In this document: positions 42,451 to 51,347 of the stretch, piece by piece
How positions within the stretch are numbered: the stretch's first letter is position 1
How the letters are laid out: every line of letters begins with the position of its first letter
Source of the DNA: Bosea sp. OAE506
GTDB lineage: Bacteria > Pseudomonadota > Alphaproteobacteria > Rhizobiales > Beijerinckiaceae
Reading direction: 5' to 3'
Assembly: GCF_040546595.1 (NCBI RefSeq)
Contig: NZ_JBEPOB010000001.1
Coordinates: forward strand, 2,853,001 to 2,917,000
DNA length: 64,000 nucleotides
Made by a program: the position numbers and the translations under genes
Notes under the pieces: generated by a model
Told to the model about the DNA's origin: nothing
The model's input: the letters and a program-made list of their open reading frames with translations, nothing else
The model's database searches: none

Positions 42451-43329
42451 TCATTCATCCCATCTGCGAGCACGCGCCACGAGGCGCTGCGCCCTCACCA
42501 GATGGGGACGATCGAGCATTTCGCCATCCAGCCCGATCACGCCGAGACCCGGATTGGCCTCGAACAGCGCGATGATCGCCTGGGCCCGGGCCAGAGCCTC
42601 CGGCGAGGGCGAGAAGACCTCGTTGATTGGCGCGACCTGGTCGGGGTGGATCGCCATCTTGCCCGTGAACCCGTCGCGCCGCGCCGCCAGGCACTCGGCC
42701 CGGAAGCCCTCGGCGTCGCGGAAGGCGGTGAAGACGGTGTCGATCGCATCGACCTGGGCGGAGGCCGCCGCGAACAGGGTCAGCGAGCGGGCGAGCCGGT
42801 AGGGATCGGTGTAGTGGCCGTCCGGCAGGCGGTTGGTCTCGGCGCCGAGATCGGCTGACAGGTCCTCGGCACCCCAGGTCAGGGCTTCGAGCCGGTGAGT
42901 GGCGCCGGCATAGCTGCCGAGGCCGAAGATGCCTTTTCCCGTCTCGGTCGCGATCGGGATGATCCGGGTGCCGCCGTCGGGCAGGTCGCATTCTGCCTCG
43001 CGCACCGCGATCTTCGCGGCGAGATGCCCGGCATCGCTGCCGCTTTCCGATTTCGGCAGCATGATTGCATCCGGCGCGCCCGGCATGACGGCGTCGAGAT
43101 CGGCCTCGGTCAGCCCGGTGGTCAGCGCGTTGACCCTGACGATCAGCCGCGGACAGCGCGGCAATGCGCGCGCCTCGGCAAGGAAGGCGCGGGTGATCTC
43201 GCGGGCCTGCGGCTTGGCGTCGAGCGCGACGGAATCCTCGAGATCGAGAATCAGCGCATCCGCACCGCTGGTGAGGCCCTTCTGCTGCTTGCGCGGGCTG
43301 TCGCCCGGAACGAAGAGGAGCGAGCGCAT
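42451..43329 (-). CDS. HpcH/HpaI-family CoA ester lyase
   Basis: 292 residues of the citrate-lyase-beta/malyl-CoA lyase class. It has MRSLLFVPGDSPRKQQKG (CoA/phosphate site), DALILDLEDSV (metal Asp/Glu), RVNAL, DAIMLPKSESGSDA, IPIATETGKGIFGL and GFTGKMAIHPDQVAPINEVF. It probably cleaves malyl-CoA, citramalyl-CoA or a methylmalyl-CoA to acetyl-CoA plus an oxo acid. Its start overlaps the stop of the MaoC gene by one base. A MaoC hydratase plus CoA lyase suits either itaconate/citramalate degradation or a malyl-CoA route; a CoA transferase that would decide this is not seen. Confidence 0.9.
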   Translation of the reverse strand: MRSLLFVPGDSPRKQQKGLTSGADALILDLEDSVALDAKPQAREITRAFLAEARALPRCPRLIVRVNALTTGLTEADLDAVMPGAPDAIMLPKSESGSDAGHLAAKIAVREAECDLPDGGTRIIPIATETGKGIFGLGSYAGATHRLEALTWGAEDLSADLGAETNRLPDGHYTDPYRLARSLTLFAAASAQVDAIDTVFTAFRDAEGFRAECLAARRDGFTGKMAIHPDQVAPINEVFSPSPEALARAQAIIALFEANPGLGVIGLDGEMLDRPHLVRAQRLVARARRWDE

Positions 43330-43826
43330 CAGACGTCCAAGGCGATGGGGGCGGGATGGCGACGCATGAAGGCCTGGCGACGGCACTGGGCCACCAGCGT
43401 GCCGTCCTGCTTGTAGGCGCGGTGGTGGAACTCGACGATGCCCGCATCCGGCCGCGAGCGCGATTCGCGCTTGGCCACGATCTCGGTTGTGACGTTGATG
43501 GTGTCGCCCTCGAAGAGCGGGGCCGGGAAGGTGACGTCGGTCATGCCGAGATTGCCAATGGTGGTGCCCACCGTGGTGTCGTTCACGGAGATGCCGATCA
43601 TCAGGCCGAGCGTGAACAGCGAGTTCATCAGGGGCTGGCCCCATTCCGTCTCGGTCGCGCAGAAATGGGCATCGATGTGAAGGGGTTGCGGGTTCAGCGT
43701 CATGTTGGAGAACAGCATGTTGTCCATCTGCGTGACGGTGCGCGTCAGCCCGTGCTCGATCACGGCGCCGACCTCGAAATCCTCGAAATAGATCCCGCCG
43801 CGCTTGTGGCGTTTCAGCTCTGGCAT
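43329..43826 (-). CDS. MaoC-family (R)-hydratase/dehydratase
   Basis: 165 residues, single hotdog fold. The hydratase motif is YFEDFEVGAVIEHGLTRTVTQMDNMLFSNMTLNPQPLHID, in which D and H of the D-x4-H active site fit NPQPLHIDAHF. It ends HRAYKQDGTLVAQCRRQAF. It should hydrate an enoyl-CoA (mesaconyl-CoA, itaconyl-CoA or similar). It is first in an operon with the CoA lyase, and the TGATG junction shows coupling. ATG at 43826 is chosen over one at 43946 because the extra 40 residues are not hotdog-like. Confidence 0.88.
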   Translation of the reverse strand: MPELKRHKRGGIYFEDFEVGAVIEHGLTRTVTQMDNMLFSNMTLNPQPLHIDAHFCATETEWGQPLMNSLFTLGLMIGISVNDTTVGTTIGNLGMTDVTFPAPLFEGDTINVTTEIVAKRESRSRPDAGIVEFHHRAYKQDGTLVAQCRRQAFMRRHPAPIALDV

Positions 43827-44020
43827 CCCTGTCTCTCCATGCCCAAGGCGATTCCGCACTCTAGCGCATCGCGCCGGCGAAAGGCGCCCCCCGTCTCCCG
43901 CTGCTGCCAGCTGACGATGCGTCGCGATTAACGCTTCGCTTACCATAACCGGGCCACTCTCCAGACCGCGCCGCAGAGTCCTGCGGCGGCCGCCGCCGGT
44001 GGGTGCGCCCGAGAGTCCCT

Positions 44021-45100
44021 ATGTTCCTGTTCTCCACCCCGCAGTCGCGCGAGACCCAGCCGGCAAACCCGGTGGTGAGCGCCATTCGCGACGGCGCGGC
44101 CAAGACCGGGGCGGGGTTCGATTACCTGCTCAAGACGGCCCAGCGCGAATCCTCGCTCGAGCCCGACGCCAAGGCAAAGACCTCGAGCGCGACCGGCCTG
44201 TTCCAGTTCATCGAGCAGACCTGGCTGTCGATGGTGAAGCAGGAGGGGCCGAAGCAGGGGCTTTCCAGCTATGCCGACGCCATCACCGAGTCCGGCGGGC
44301 GGCTGACCGTCGCCGATCCGGCGGCTCGCGAGAAGATCCTCGAGCTGCGCAAGGACCCGCAGGTGGCCGCCGTGATGGCGGGCGCGCTGACCCAGAAGAA
44401 CCGCGACCAGCTGGCGGGGGCGCTCGGCCGCCAGCCGCAGGCGGGCGAGCTCTATATGGCGCATGTTCTCGGCGCGCGCGGTGCTTCCGACCTGATCAAG
44501 ACCGCGGCGAGCGACCCGACGCGCGCCGCCGCCAAGGATTTCCCCGAGGCGGCTGCCGCCAATCGCAGCATCTTCTTCGACAAGACCGGCCGCGCGCGCA
44601 GCGCCCAGGAGGTCTATGGCGTGCTGGCCGCCAGCCATGCCAACACGCAGCTCGCCGCCTCGGCGACCGTCACGCAGAACGTCGCAGGGCAGGGCGGCGA
44701 CAAGCCGGCCGAGATCGCCGCCGCTCTGGCGCCCGGACGGGCCAAGGGTCTGATCGGCCTGTTCTCGACGGAAGGCTCGCGTGCCCCGGTCTCCCAGGCC
44801 GTCGCCAATCTCTGGTCGACGCCGCGCGGGGATGCCGGGCGGACAGCCTCGCTCGACCCGGCCGACCGCTTCTTCCCGCGGCAGACCAAGTCGGACGCCA
44901 CGGCGGTCGCGCCGACCGCGTCCGATGCCGCCGCCGCCAACGCCGCCGCCTCGACCCGGGCGGTGCAGGCCCCGCTGCCGCCCTCACGCCCTGTGGAGCT
45001 GACTCAGCCGACGGGCGCGGTGCAGGAGCGCAGCGCCGGACGCAGCCGCCGGGCGCCGCTCGATCTCTCCGCCTTCATGATCCAGCGGAACGGCCGATGA
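44021..45100 (+). CDS. Lytic transglycosylase (SLT domain) protein
   Basis: 359 residues. The SLT-like domain spans about 28-150: FDYLLKTAQRESSLEPDAKA with catalytic Glu43, SSATGLFQFIEQTWLSMV and GELYMAHVLGARGASDLI. No clear signal peptide is present (MFLFSTPQSRETQP). The C-terminal half is low-complexity Ala- and Pro-rich (AAANAAASTRAVQAPLPPSRP), perhaps a spacer for cell-wall work or a flagellar/secretion partner. Its stop overlaps the ATG of the DUF2336 gene (ATGA), so the two are coupled. Confidence 0.87.
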   Translation: MFLFSTPQSRETQPANPVVSAIRDGAAKTGAGFDYLLKTAQRESSLEPDAKAKTSSATGLFQFIEQTWLSMVKQEGPKQGLSSYADAITESGGRLTVADPAAREKILELRKDPQVAAVMAGALTQKNRDQLAGALGRQPQAGELYMAHVLGARGASDLIKTAASDPTRAAAKDFPEAAAANRSIFFDKTGRARSAQEVYGVLAASHANTQLAASATVTQNVAGQGGDKPAEIAAALAPGRAKGLIGLFSTEGSRAPVSQAVANLWSTPRGDAGRTASLDPADRFFPRQTKSDATAVAPTASDAAAANAAASTRAVQAPLPPSRPVELTQPTGAVQERSAGRSRRAPLDLSAFMIQRNGR

Positions 45101-46311
45101 TCGTTCGTCGCTTCCTGCTCTGGGCCCGCACCGCCAATGCCGAGGAGCGCGCCAACGGCGCGGCTGCGCTGGCGGGCGCCTATCTGCGCTCCGGCATGGC
45201 CGATGAGGACCGCTCCGAGGCCGAGATCGCGCTGATTGCGCTGATCGACGATCCGTCGCCGCGCGTGCGCCGGGCGATCGCCGAGGAGATGGCGTCCTCG
45301 CCGCGGGCGCCGCGCAATCTCATTCTCGGCCTAACCGCCGACCAGAGCGACGTGGCAGCCCTCGTGCTGGCGCATTCGCCGGTGCTGACCGAGGCCGATC
45401 TGGTCGATGCGGCCGCGATCGGCGATGCACTGGCCCAGAAGGCGATCGCGTTGCGGCCCCACCTGCCGGCCGGCGTCTGCGCCGCGCTGGCCGAGGTCGG
45501 CTGCGAGGAGGCGCTGGTGACGCTGGCCGGCAACCGCACCGCCGACATTCCCGACTTCTCTCTGGAGCGCATGGTCGAGCGTGCCGGCGATTGCGGTGCG
45601 CTGCGCGAGGCCTTGCTTGCGCGGGCCGATCTGCCGGCCGGGCTGCGCCAGACGATCGCCGCCAGGGTCTCGGACGCGCTGGCCGATTTCGTGGCCGGCT
45701 GCGGCTGGCTGACGCCGGAGCGCAGCGCCCGGCTCGCGCGCGAATCGACCGAGCGCGTCGCGGTGGCGCTTGCCGCCGGTGGCGAGGACAGCGATGCGCC
45801 CGCCATCGTCGAGGTCCTGCGCAGCCATGGCCGGCTGACGCCGGGGCTGATGCTTCGCTCGCTGCTTTCCGGCGAGCCGGCGCTGGCGGAAGCGGCCTTC
45901 GTGCTCCTCTCGGATCTGCCCGCGAACCGGGTCGCCGCGCTGCTGCGCGATCGTCGCGGTGCCGGGCTGAAGGCGCTGTGCCGCAAGGCCGGGCTGCCCG
46001 ACGCCCTGCAACCGGCCTTCGCCGCCGCCATCGCCGCGCTCAATGCGCGCGGTTTCGACAAGGGTGGCTCCGGACGCGGGATCGACCGGAGCCTGCTGCG
46101 CGACGTGCTGATCGCCTGCGAGCGGCTCGAGGGCAGCGAAGCCCATGCGCTGATGGGCCTGCTGCGTCGCCTCGATGCGGAGGCAGCGCGCGAGGAGGCC
46201 AAGGCCATGGCGGATTCGCTCGCCGACGATGCGGCCTTCGCCTATCTCGTCGAGGCCGATCCGGCGCTGCTGGTCGAGCTCGAGATCGGGGATATCCGGC
46301 AGGCGGCGTGA
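45097..46311 (+). CDS. DUF2336 family protein
   Basis: 404 residues, Ala- and Leu-rich and helical. DUF2336 features are the repeated HEAT-like units ALIALIDDPSPRVRRAIAEEMASSPRAP, LTADQSDVAALVLAHSPVL and ELVGC-type turns such as VAGCGWLTPE, with no catalytic motif. These are cytosolic alphaproteobacterial proteins without known function. ATG at 45097 is fixed by the ATGA overlap with the transglycosylase; the frame stays open further left but over the transglycosylase gene. The stop is 8 bases from the convergent CMD gene. Confidence 0.85.
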   Translation: MIVRRFLLWARTANAEERANGAAALAGAYLRSGMADEDRSEAEIALIALIDDPSPRVRRAIAEEMASSPRAPRNLILGLTADQSDVAALVLAHSPVLTEADLVDAAAIGDALAQKAIALRPHLPAGVCAALAEVGCEEALVTLAGNRTADIPDFSLERMVERAGDCGALREALLARADLPAGLRQTIAARVSDALADFVAGCGWLTPERSARLARESTERVAVALAAGGEDSDAPAIVEVLRSHGRLTPGLMLRSLLSGEPALAEAAFVLLSDLPANRVAALLRDRRGAGLKALCRKAGLPDALQPAFAAAIAALNARGFDKGGSGRGIDRSLLRDVLIACERLEGSEAHALMGLLRRLDAEAAREEAKAMADSLADDAAFAYLVEADPALLVELEIGDIRQAA

Positions 46312-46318
46312 GCCGTCT

Positions 46319-46735
46319 TCAACCCGTTTTCGCCGTCCGCTCCGCTTCGAGCTGGACGCAGTGGCGCATCACGTCGGCGCCGGTTTCGTTCCAGGTGGTG
46401 ATGCCGCCGGCCATGACGACCTGGACCAGTCCCTCGGCCAGTTCGGGCAGCGTCAGGCCGAGCTTCATCGCGGCCGTCGCATGGTTCTTCGCGCTGTTCT
46501 TCTGGCCGATCAGCGTGTCGAGCAGGGCGAAGACCAGCTCTTTGGTCTTGAGATCGAGCGCGCCGCCCTCGTCTCGGTCGCGCATGATTGCGGCGCGGAT
46601 CAGCCCGTAGCCCGCGAAGGCGGCCGGCGCGTGCTCGGCCAGTAGGGTGAAATTCTCCGGCACGCGGCCAAAGGTCGCCATGAAGCTGCCCTTGCCGATT
46701 TCGGAGGCGGCTTCGGTGATGTCGTCGCGGTGCAT
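46319..46735 (-). CDS. Carboxymuconolactone decarboxylase (CMD/AhpD-like) family protein
   Basis: 138 residues. CMD family features are KGSFMATFGRVPENFTLLAEHAP, LDLKTKELVFALLDTLIGQKNSAKNHATAAMKLGLTLPELAEGLVQVV. The usual AhpD Cys-x2-Cys pair is not present (the site reads IGQKNSAKNH), so a peroxidase role is unlikely. It may be a lactone decarboxylase-fold protein of unknown substrate. ATG at 46735 has AGGA upstream. Confidence 0.85.
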   Translation of the reverse strand: MHRDDITEAASEIGKGSFMATFGRVPENFTLLAEHAPAAFAGYGLIRAAIMRDRDEGGALDLKTKELVFALLDTLIGQKNSAKNHATAAMKLGLTLPELAEGLVQVVMAGGITTWNETGADVMRHCVQLEAERTAKTG

Positions 46736-46818
46736 GGGGCAGATCCTCGCTCGGGCCGGATCGCGCAGGCTAGCCGGGCTCCGGCGATGCGGCCATCGCC
46801 TTGGCGCGATGGCGACCC

Positions 46819-47595
46819 TCAGTAGCCGAACTGCTCCCGCAAAATCCGCTCGTCGAGGCTGTGGCCGGGGTCGTGGAGCATGACGAGATCGACCGTGCGG
46901 TCGATCTCGATGGCGACGCGCAGGACATTGTCGATCTGGACATGGTCGGCGACGGCGCTGACGGGCCGCTTCTCGGCTTCGAGCACCTCGATCGTGACCT
47001 TGGCATGGTCCGGCAGCAGCGCGCCGCGCCAACGGCGGGGCCGGAAGGCCGAGATCGGCGTCAGCGCCAGCAGGGGCGCATCGAGCGGCAGGATCGGACC
47101 GTTGGCCGAGAGGTTATAGGCAGTCGAGCCGGCGGGCGTTGCCAGCAGGACGCCGTCGGCGACGAGCTCGTCGAGCCTCACCTGGCCGTCGATCGAGATC
47201 CTGAGCTTGGCCGCCTGGTAGGAGCGGCGCAGCAGCGAGACCTCGTTGATCGCCTCGGCACGGACCTCGGTGCCGTCCTTGTCGACGGCGCTCATGGAGA
47301 GCGGGTGGACGACGCTGCGCTGCGCTTCGGTCAGGCGCTTGCGCAGGCCGCGCTCGCGAAACTCGTTCATCAGGAAGCCGACGGAGCCGCGGTTCATGCC
47401 GTAGATCGGCGTACCCGTGCCGATGAAGCGGTGGAGCGTCTGCAGCATCAGCCCGTCGCCGCCCAGCGCGACGATGACGTCCGCGGTTGCCGGGTCGGCA
47501 TTGCCGTAGCGCTCGGTCAGCTTGGTCAGCGCGGCCTGCGCCTCCGGCGTGTCGCTGGCGACGAAGGAGATGGCCTGGAAGCGCTCGGTCATCAC
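46819..47595 (-). CDS. nadK: NAD kinase
   Basis: 258 residues, normal for alphaproteobacterial NadK. The nucleotide site is [19 protein letters not shown] (GGDG), and [17 protein letters not shown] and [25 protein letters not shown] are the next conserved stretches. It phosphorylates NAD to NADP in the cytosol using ATP or polyphosphate. It is leftward, with the CMD gene 83 bases downstream on the same strand. A terminator lies upstream, ending the metallo-hydrolase. Confidence 0.94.
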   Translation of the reverse strand: MMTERFQAISFVASDTPEAQAALTKLTERYGNADPATADVIVALGGDGLMLQTLHRFIGTGTPIYGMNRGSVGFLMNEFRERGLRKRLTEAQRSVVHPLSMSAVDKDGTEVRAEAINEVSLLRRSYQAAKLRISIDGQVRLDELVADGVLLATPAGSTAYNLSANGPILPLDAPLLALTPISAFRPRRWRGALLPDHAKVTIEVLEAEKRPVSAVADHVQIDNVLRVAIEIDRTVDLVMLHDPGHSLDERILREQFGY

Positions 47596-47690
47596 GGGTC
47601 CTGAAGGCAGTGCGCCGTGGCGGCGCAGGGGTGCCTTAGCACAGGCGGTGTCTGGATCGCGAGCGGAGGTGGTCCGAAATCGCGGCCACG

Positions 47691-47718
47691 AAAAAGGCCG
47701 GGGTTTCCCCCGGCCTTT
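47691..47718 (-). terminator. Rho-independent terminator of the metallo-hydrolase gene
   Basis: AAAGGCCGGGG (47693-47703) and CCCCGGCCTTT (47708-47718), an 11-base stem with a TTTC loop. Read leftwards it is followed by a run of T (the A-run from 47691), immediately after the metallo-hydrolase stop at 47743. Confidence 0.85.
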
Positions 47719-47742
47719 CGCGTTTCACGCCGGGGCGCGATC

Positions 47743-48726
47743 TCAGATCGCGGTGCTCCACTGCACCGGCACCATCTCGAAGCCGTTGCCGGCCTTGGCG
47801 ATGTGACCGGTCGCGGGGAAGGGCGCATGGTAGAAAGCGACCTGCATCTTGTCGGCCGCGACCATGTCGAGCAGCTTGCGCCGGGTGGCGGCGGCCTGAG
47901 GGCCGTCCATGTCGAACACGGCCGACCAGTCGGGGTTGCGCACGAACAGGGCAGGGTGGTTGGTGGTGTCGGACATCACCATCAGCGACTTGCCGCCCGA
48001 GGCGACCGCGAAGGTGGTGTGGCCCGGCGTATGGCCCGGCGCGGCGACGGCGGTCACGCCCGAGACGACTTCCTTGCCCGGCTCGAACTGCTTCACGTCC
48101 TTGGCGACGGGGCCGAAGACGCGGCGGACGCCGGCGAAGGCCCCCTTCATCGCCTCGGGGGCGGCGTTCATCTTGGCATCGTCCATCCAGAACGCCCATT
48201 CGGCGGCCGGGACCATCACCTCGGCGTTCGGGAACATCGCGGTGCCGTCCTTGAGGCGGAATCCGTTGATGTGGTCGCCGTGGAAATGGCTGAACACGAC
48301 GGCCGAGACATCCTTCGGGTCGAAGCCGGCGGCCTTGAAGTTGGCGGCCCAGGCGCCCGAGGTCGGCGCGCCGGAATCGCCGTTGCCGGTGTCGATCAGG
48401 GTCAGCTTGCCGCCCTGCTGGATCGCGAGCGTCGTGAAGGAGATGTTCAGCGCGTCGGCCGGCAGGAAGGCCTGCTCCATCGCCTTCTTGACGTCGGCCA
48501 GCTCGGCATTGCGGACGAAGCCTTCCAGAGGCCGGCGGGCGAAGCCGTCATTGATGGCGGTCAGCGTGATGTCGCCGACCTTGTAGCGGTAGAAGCCGGG
48601 GGCCTGGTTCACGGGAACTCCTTGGGCATGGGCCGGGCTAAGCCCAGGCAGGTCGAATGAGGCGGCTGCGGCGAGGGCGCCAGCGCCGGCGATGACGGTG
48701 CGGCGCGACAGATTGAGATCGGTCAT
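47743..48726 (-). CDS. Tat-exported MBL-fold metallo-hydrolase
   Basis: 327 residues. The Tat signal is NLSRRTVIAGAGALAAAASFDL (residues 5-26). The metallo-beta-lactamase site is VVFSHFHGDHINGF (HxHxDH) with AAPGHTPGHTTF and SDTTNHPALF for the remaining ligands. The fold resembles quorum-quenching lactonases and secreted alkyl-sulfatase relatives; the substrate is unknown. Location is periplasmic. It stands alone, and a strong terminator follows. Confidence 0.93.
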   Translation of the reverse strand: MTDLNLSRRTVIAGAGALAAAASFDLPGLSPAHAQGVPVNQAPGFYRYKVGDITLTAINDGFARRPLEGFVRNAELADVKKAMEQAFLPADALNISFTTLAIQQGGKLTLIDTGNGDSGAPTSGAWAANFKAAGFDPKDVSAVVFSHFHGDHINGFRLKDGTAMFPNAEVMVPAAEWAFWMDDAKMNAAPEAMKGAFAGVRRVFGPVAKDVKQFEPGKEVVSGVTAVAAPGHTPGHTTFAVASGGKSLMVMSDTTNHPALFVRNPDWSAVFDMDGPQAAATRRKLLDMVAADKMQVAFYHAPFPATGHIAKAGNGFEMVPVQWSTAI

Positions 48727-48856
48727 CGTTCTTGTCTCCCTCGGCTCGGGCGGAGCCGGTGTCGGACCCTAGCGGGCGGCGCCCAGCGTTCAACGCCGGA
48801 GCGCTGTCGCAGGGGCATGGCGGGGGTCAAGTTTTCGTGAGGCGGAGGCGCCGCGC

Positions 48857-49306
48857 TCAGCCCGCGTCGCGGTCGGTCGTCGCAGGCGTCGCGCTGCGAG
48901 CGCGGGCGAGGGCGCGCAGCAGCGCCGCGCAGATCGCCAGGGCTCCGATCGTGCCGCTCGCCTGGCACTCGGCGACGAGGGCCTGGAAGGTGGCGCTGTC
49001 CTCGCCGGCGAGGGATTGCAGGCTCCAGCGCCAGTCTGGCGCCTTCTGCCGCAGCAGGCCGACGGCGACGTCGATATTGGCGCTGGCGGAGCCCAGCGTC
49101 TTCCAGAGCGAGCCTTCCTGATAGATGCCGCCCGGCGGCGTGCGCCGGCCGACGAGATGGCTCGGCTTGCGGCGGACGTTGAAGCCGAGCGCCTCGTAGA
49201 TGTCGGCGTCGAGCCCCCGGTCCGGCTTGCGCGCGGCCTCGCAGCGATCGGCGAGGGCGAGCAGGTCTTCCGGTCGATGCGGGCTGGAATCGGTGGTCGC
49301 AGGCAT
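48857..49306 (-). CDS. Hypothetical protein resembling phage ABA-sandwich domain family
   Basis: 149 residues. The start PEDLLALADRCEAARKPDRGLDADIYEALG and the middle TLGSASANIDVAVGLLRQKAPDWRWSLQSLAGEDSATFQALV have the pattern of small proteins annotated as phage ABA-sandwich domain (LLALADR-E-A, DR-LDA-I, then an S-D-A-L stretch and W-W). A phage or gene-transfer-agent origin is possible but weak, as no other phage gene is near. It lies between the metallo-hydrolase and tRNA-Thr, a common place for integrated remnants. Confidence 0.65.
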   Translation of the reverse strand: MPATTDSSPHRPEDLLALADRCEAARKPDRGLDADIYEALGFNVRRKPSHLVGRRTPPGGIYQEGSLWKTLGSASANIDVAVGLLRQKAPDWRWSLQSLAGEDSATFQALVAECQASGTIGALAICAALLRALARARSATPATTDRDAG

Positions 49307-49420
49307 GTCCGTCCGGTTCGCTCGTTCACCCCGTCGGGCCGGCTCGAACCGGCCCTCGCTCGCATGGTGGCCCCGGACGCGCCCACGGCGGCAGGTCGTC
49401 GGGCGGCAGGAGCCGTTGAA

Positions 49421-49495
49421 TGGTGCCGGCGGAGAGGATCGAACTCCCGACCTTCGGTTTACAAAACCGCTGCACTACCGCTGTGCTACGCCGGC
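49421..49495 (-). tRNA. tRNA-Thr (TGT anticodon)
   Basis: Read leftwards, the acceptor stem GCCGGCG pairs with CGCCGGC. The anticodon loop is TTTGTAA, giving anticodon TGT and tRNA-Thr. The T-loop TTCGATC is intact, and a CCA end is encoded at 49421-49423. 75 bases including CCA. The thrS gene is in the same window at 33.7 kb. Confidence 0.93.
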
Positions 49496-49619
49496 GCGGC
49501 CGTCCCGCTGACGGGCGGGCTCGACGTTCCAGCGGTTAGCAGCCGGGCCTTGCGAGGGCAAGCGGGCCCTTCGGCCAAGACCGCGACAAACCAGACCCCG
49601 ACAAACGAGAGCCCAACAG

Positions 49620-49647
49620 AAAAGGCCCCGCCTGGTGAGGCGGGGCC
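49620..49647 (-). terminator. Rho-independent terminator of the MFS gene
   Basis: GGCCCCGCC (49624-49632) and GGCGGGGCC (49639-49647), a 9-base perfect stem with a 6-base loop. Read leftwards it is followed by four T. It sits 27 bases after the MFS stop. Confidence 0.8.
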
Positions 49648-49673
49648 CGATGTCGTTGAGAGGCGAGCGTCGC

Positions 49674-51347
49674 TCAGTTCTCGTGGGTGGTGATGTCGCG
49701 ATCCTTGGTCTCGGGCACCAGCAGCATGCCGATCACGAAGGTCGCGAGGGCAAAGACGATCGGGTACCAGAGGCCGTAGTAGATGTCGCCGGTGCCGGCC
49801 ACCATGGCGAAGGAGGTCGCCGGGAGCAGGCCGCCGAACCAGCCGTTGCCGATATGGTAGGGCAGCGACATGCCGGTGTAGCGGATGCGGGTCGGGAAGA
49901 GCTCGACCAGCGCCGCGGCGACCGGGCCGTACACCATCGTCACATAGATGATGAGGATGGTCAGGATGCCGATGACCGTCAGCGACTGCGCGCTGAACAG
50001 GGCGCTGAAGAAGCCGGTCTTGACGATGCGGGCATCGCCCGGGGCCGGGTAACCGGCAGCGACCGCTTCCTTGGCGACCGTGGCGGCGAAGGTGGCGTCG
50101 ATGGCGAGATCCTTGCCGTTGACGGTGACCTTGGCCGGGGTTCCGGCGGGAGCCGGAGCCTGGGTGTAGACGATGGCCTGGGTGGCCAGCGTGCGGCGGG
50201 CGATGTCGCAAGGCGCGGTGAAGGTGCGGATGCCGACCGGGTCGAAGACCGAGCCGCAGGTGGCCGGATCGGCGACGACCTGGACCTTCACGTTCTCATG
50301 CGCTGCGGCGAGGCCCGGATTGGCGGCCTTGGTCAGGGCGCCGAACAGCGGGAAGTAGGTCAGCGCCGCGATCAGGCAGCCGGCCAGGATGACGGGCTTG
50401 CGGCCGATCCGGTCCGACAGCGAGCCGAAGAAGATGAAGCCGCCGGTGCCGACGATCAGGGCCCAGGCGATCAGCACGTTCGCCGAGTAGAGATCGACCT
50501 TCAGGATGCTCTGGATGAAGAACAGGGCGTAGAACTGGCCGGTGTACCAGACGACCGCCTGGCCCATGGTCAGACCGAACAGGGCGATCAGCGCGATGCG
50601 GGCGTTCTTCCACTGGCCGAAGGCCTCGGTGAGCGGCGCCTTCGAGCCGGTGCCCTCTTCCTTCATCTTCTTGAAGGCCGGGGATTCCTGCATCTGCAGG
50701 CGGATCCAGACCGAGATGGCGAGCAGGAAGATCGAGAGCAGGAACGGAATGCGCCAGCCCCAGGCAGCGAATTCGGCCTCGCCCATGTTGACGCGGATCA
50801 CCAGGATGACGAGCAGCGACAGCAGCAGGCCGAGCGTTGCGGTGGTCTGGATCCAGGAGGTGTAGAAGCCACGACGGCCGACCGGCGCGTGCTCGGCGAC
50901 ATAGACCGCAGCGCCACCGTATTCGCCGCCGAGCGCCAGGCCCTGGAGCATGCGCAGCGCGATCAGGATGACGGGGGCGATCCAGCCGATCGTGTTGTAG
51001 CTGGGCAGCAGGCCGACCAGGAAGGTCGAGGCGCCCATGATCACGATGGTGACGAGGAAGGTGTATTTGCGGCCGATCAGGTCACCCAGGCGACCGAAGA
51101 ACAGCGCGCCGAAGGGGCGGACCAGGAAGCCGGCGGCGAAGGCGAGCAGCGCGAAGATGGCGCGGGTGTTGGGATCGAACGCCGAGAAGAAATGGGCGCC
51201 GATCATCACGGCGAGCGAGCCGTAAAGGTAGAAGTCGTACCATTCGAAGACGGTGCCGAGCGAGGATGCGAGAATGACGCGCTTCTCTTCACTCGTCATG
51301 GGGCGTGGCGCGCTCTTCGCCCCCGATGCGTTTGCTGCCATGCTCAT
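49674..51347 (-). CDS. MFS transporter of the metabolite:H+ symporter (MHS) type
   Basis: 557 residues. MHS features are LASSLGTVFEWYDFYLYGSLAVMIG, the loop motif FFGRLGDLIGRKYTFLVTIV and RMLQGLALGGEYGGAAVYVAEHAP. Twelve helices are expected. Between about residues 365 and 460 there is a long soluble insert (VQVVADPATCGSVFDP ... YPAPGDARIVKTGF) with two Cys, likely periplasmic. The family takes up organic acids, proline, betaine or shikimate. ATG at 51347 has GGGGAG upstream. The substrate cannot be read here. Confidence 0.9.
   Translation of the reverse strand: MSMAANASGAKSAPRPMTSEEKRVILASSLGTVFEWYDFYLYGSLAVMIGAHFFSAFDPNTRAIFALLAFAAGFLVRPFGALFFGRLGDLIGRKYTFLVTIVIMGASTFLVGLLPSYNTIGWIAPVILIALRMLQGLALGGEYGGAAVYVAEHAPVGRRGFYTSWIQTTATLGLLLSLLVILVIRVNMGEAEFAAWGWRIPFLLSIFLLAISVWIRLQMQESPAFKKMKEEGTGSKAPLTEAFGQWKNARIALIALFGLTMGQAVVWYTGQFYALFFIQSILKVDLYSANVLIAWALIVGTGGFIFFGSLSDRIGRKPVILAGCLIAALTYFPLFGALTKAANPGLAAAHENVKVQVVADPATCGSVFDPVGIRTFTAPCDIARRTLATQAIVYTQAPAPAGTPAKVTVNGKDLAIDATFAATVAKEAVAAGYPAPGDARIVKTGFFSALFSAQSLTVIGILTILIIYVTMVYGPVAAALVELFPTRIRYTGMSLPYHIGNGWFGGLLPATSFAMVAGTGDIYYGLWYPIVFALATFVIGMLLVPETKDRDITTHEN

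Noticed and set aside
43999..45096. Leftward extension of the DUF2336 frame as a 770-residue protein
   Set aside because: The added stretch runs over the lytic transglycosylase gene in another frame and is Arg/Gly/Pro low complexity. The ATG at 45097 with ATGA overlap is a normal start.
49200..49511. A short plus-strand frame across tRNA-Thr (contains GGEDRTPDLRFTKPLHY)
   Set aside because: This is the known false protein that arises from translating a tRNA gene.
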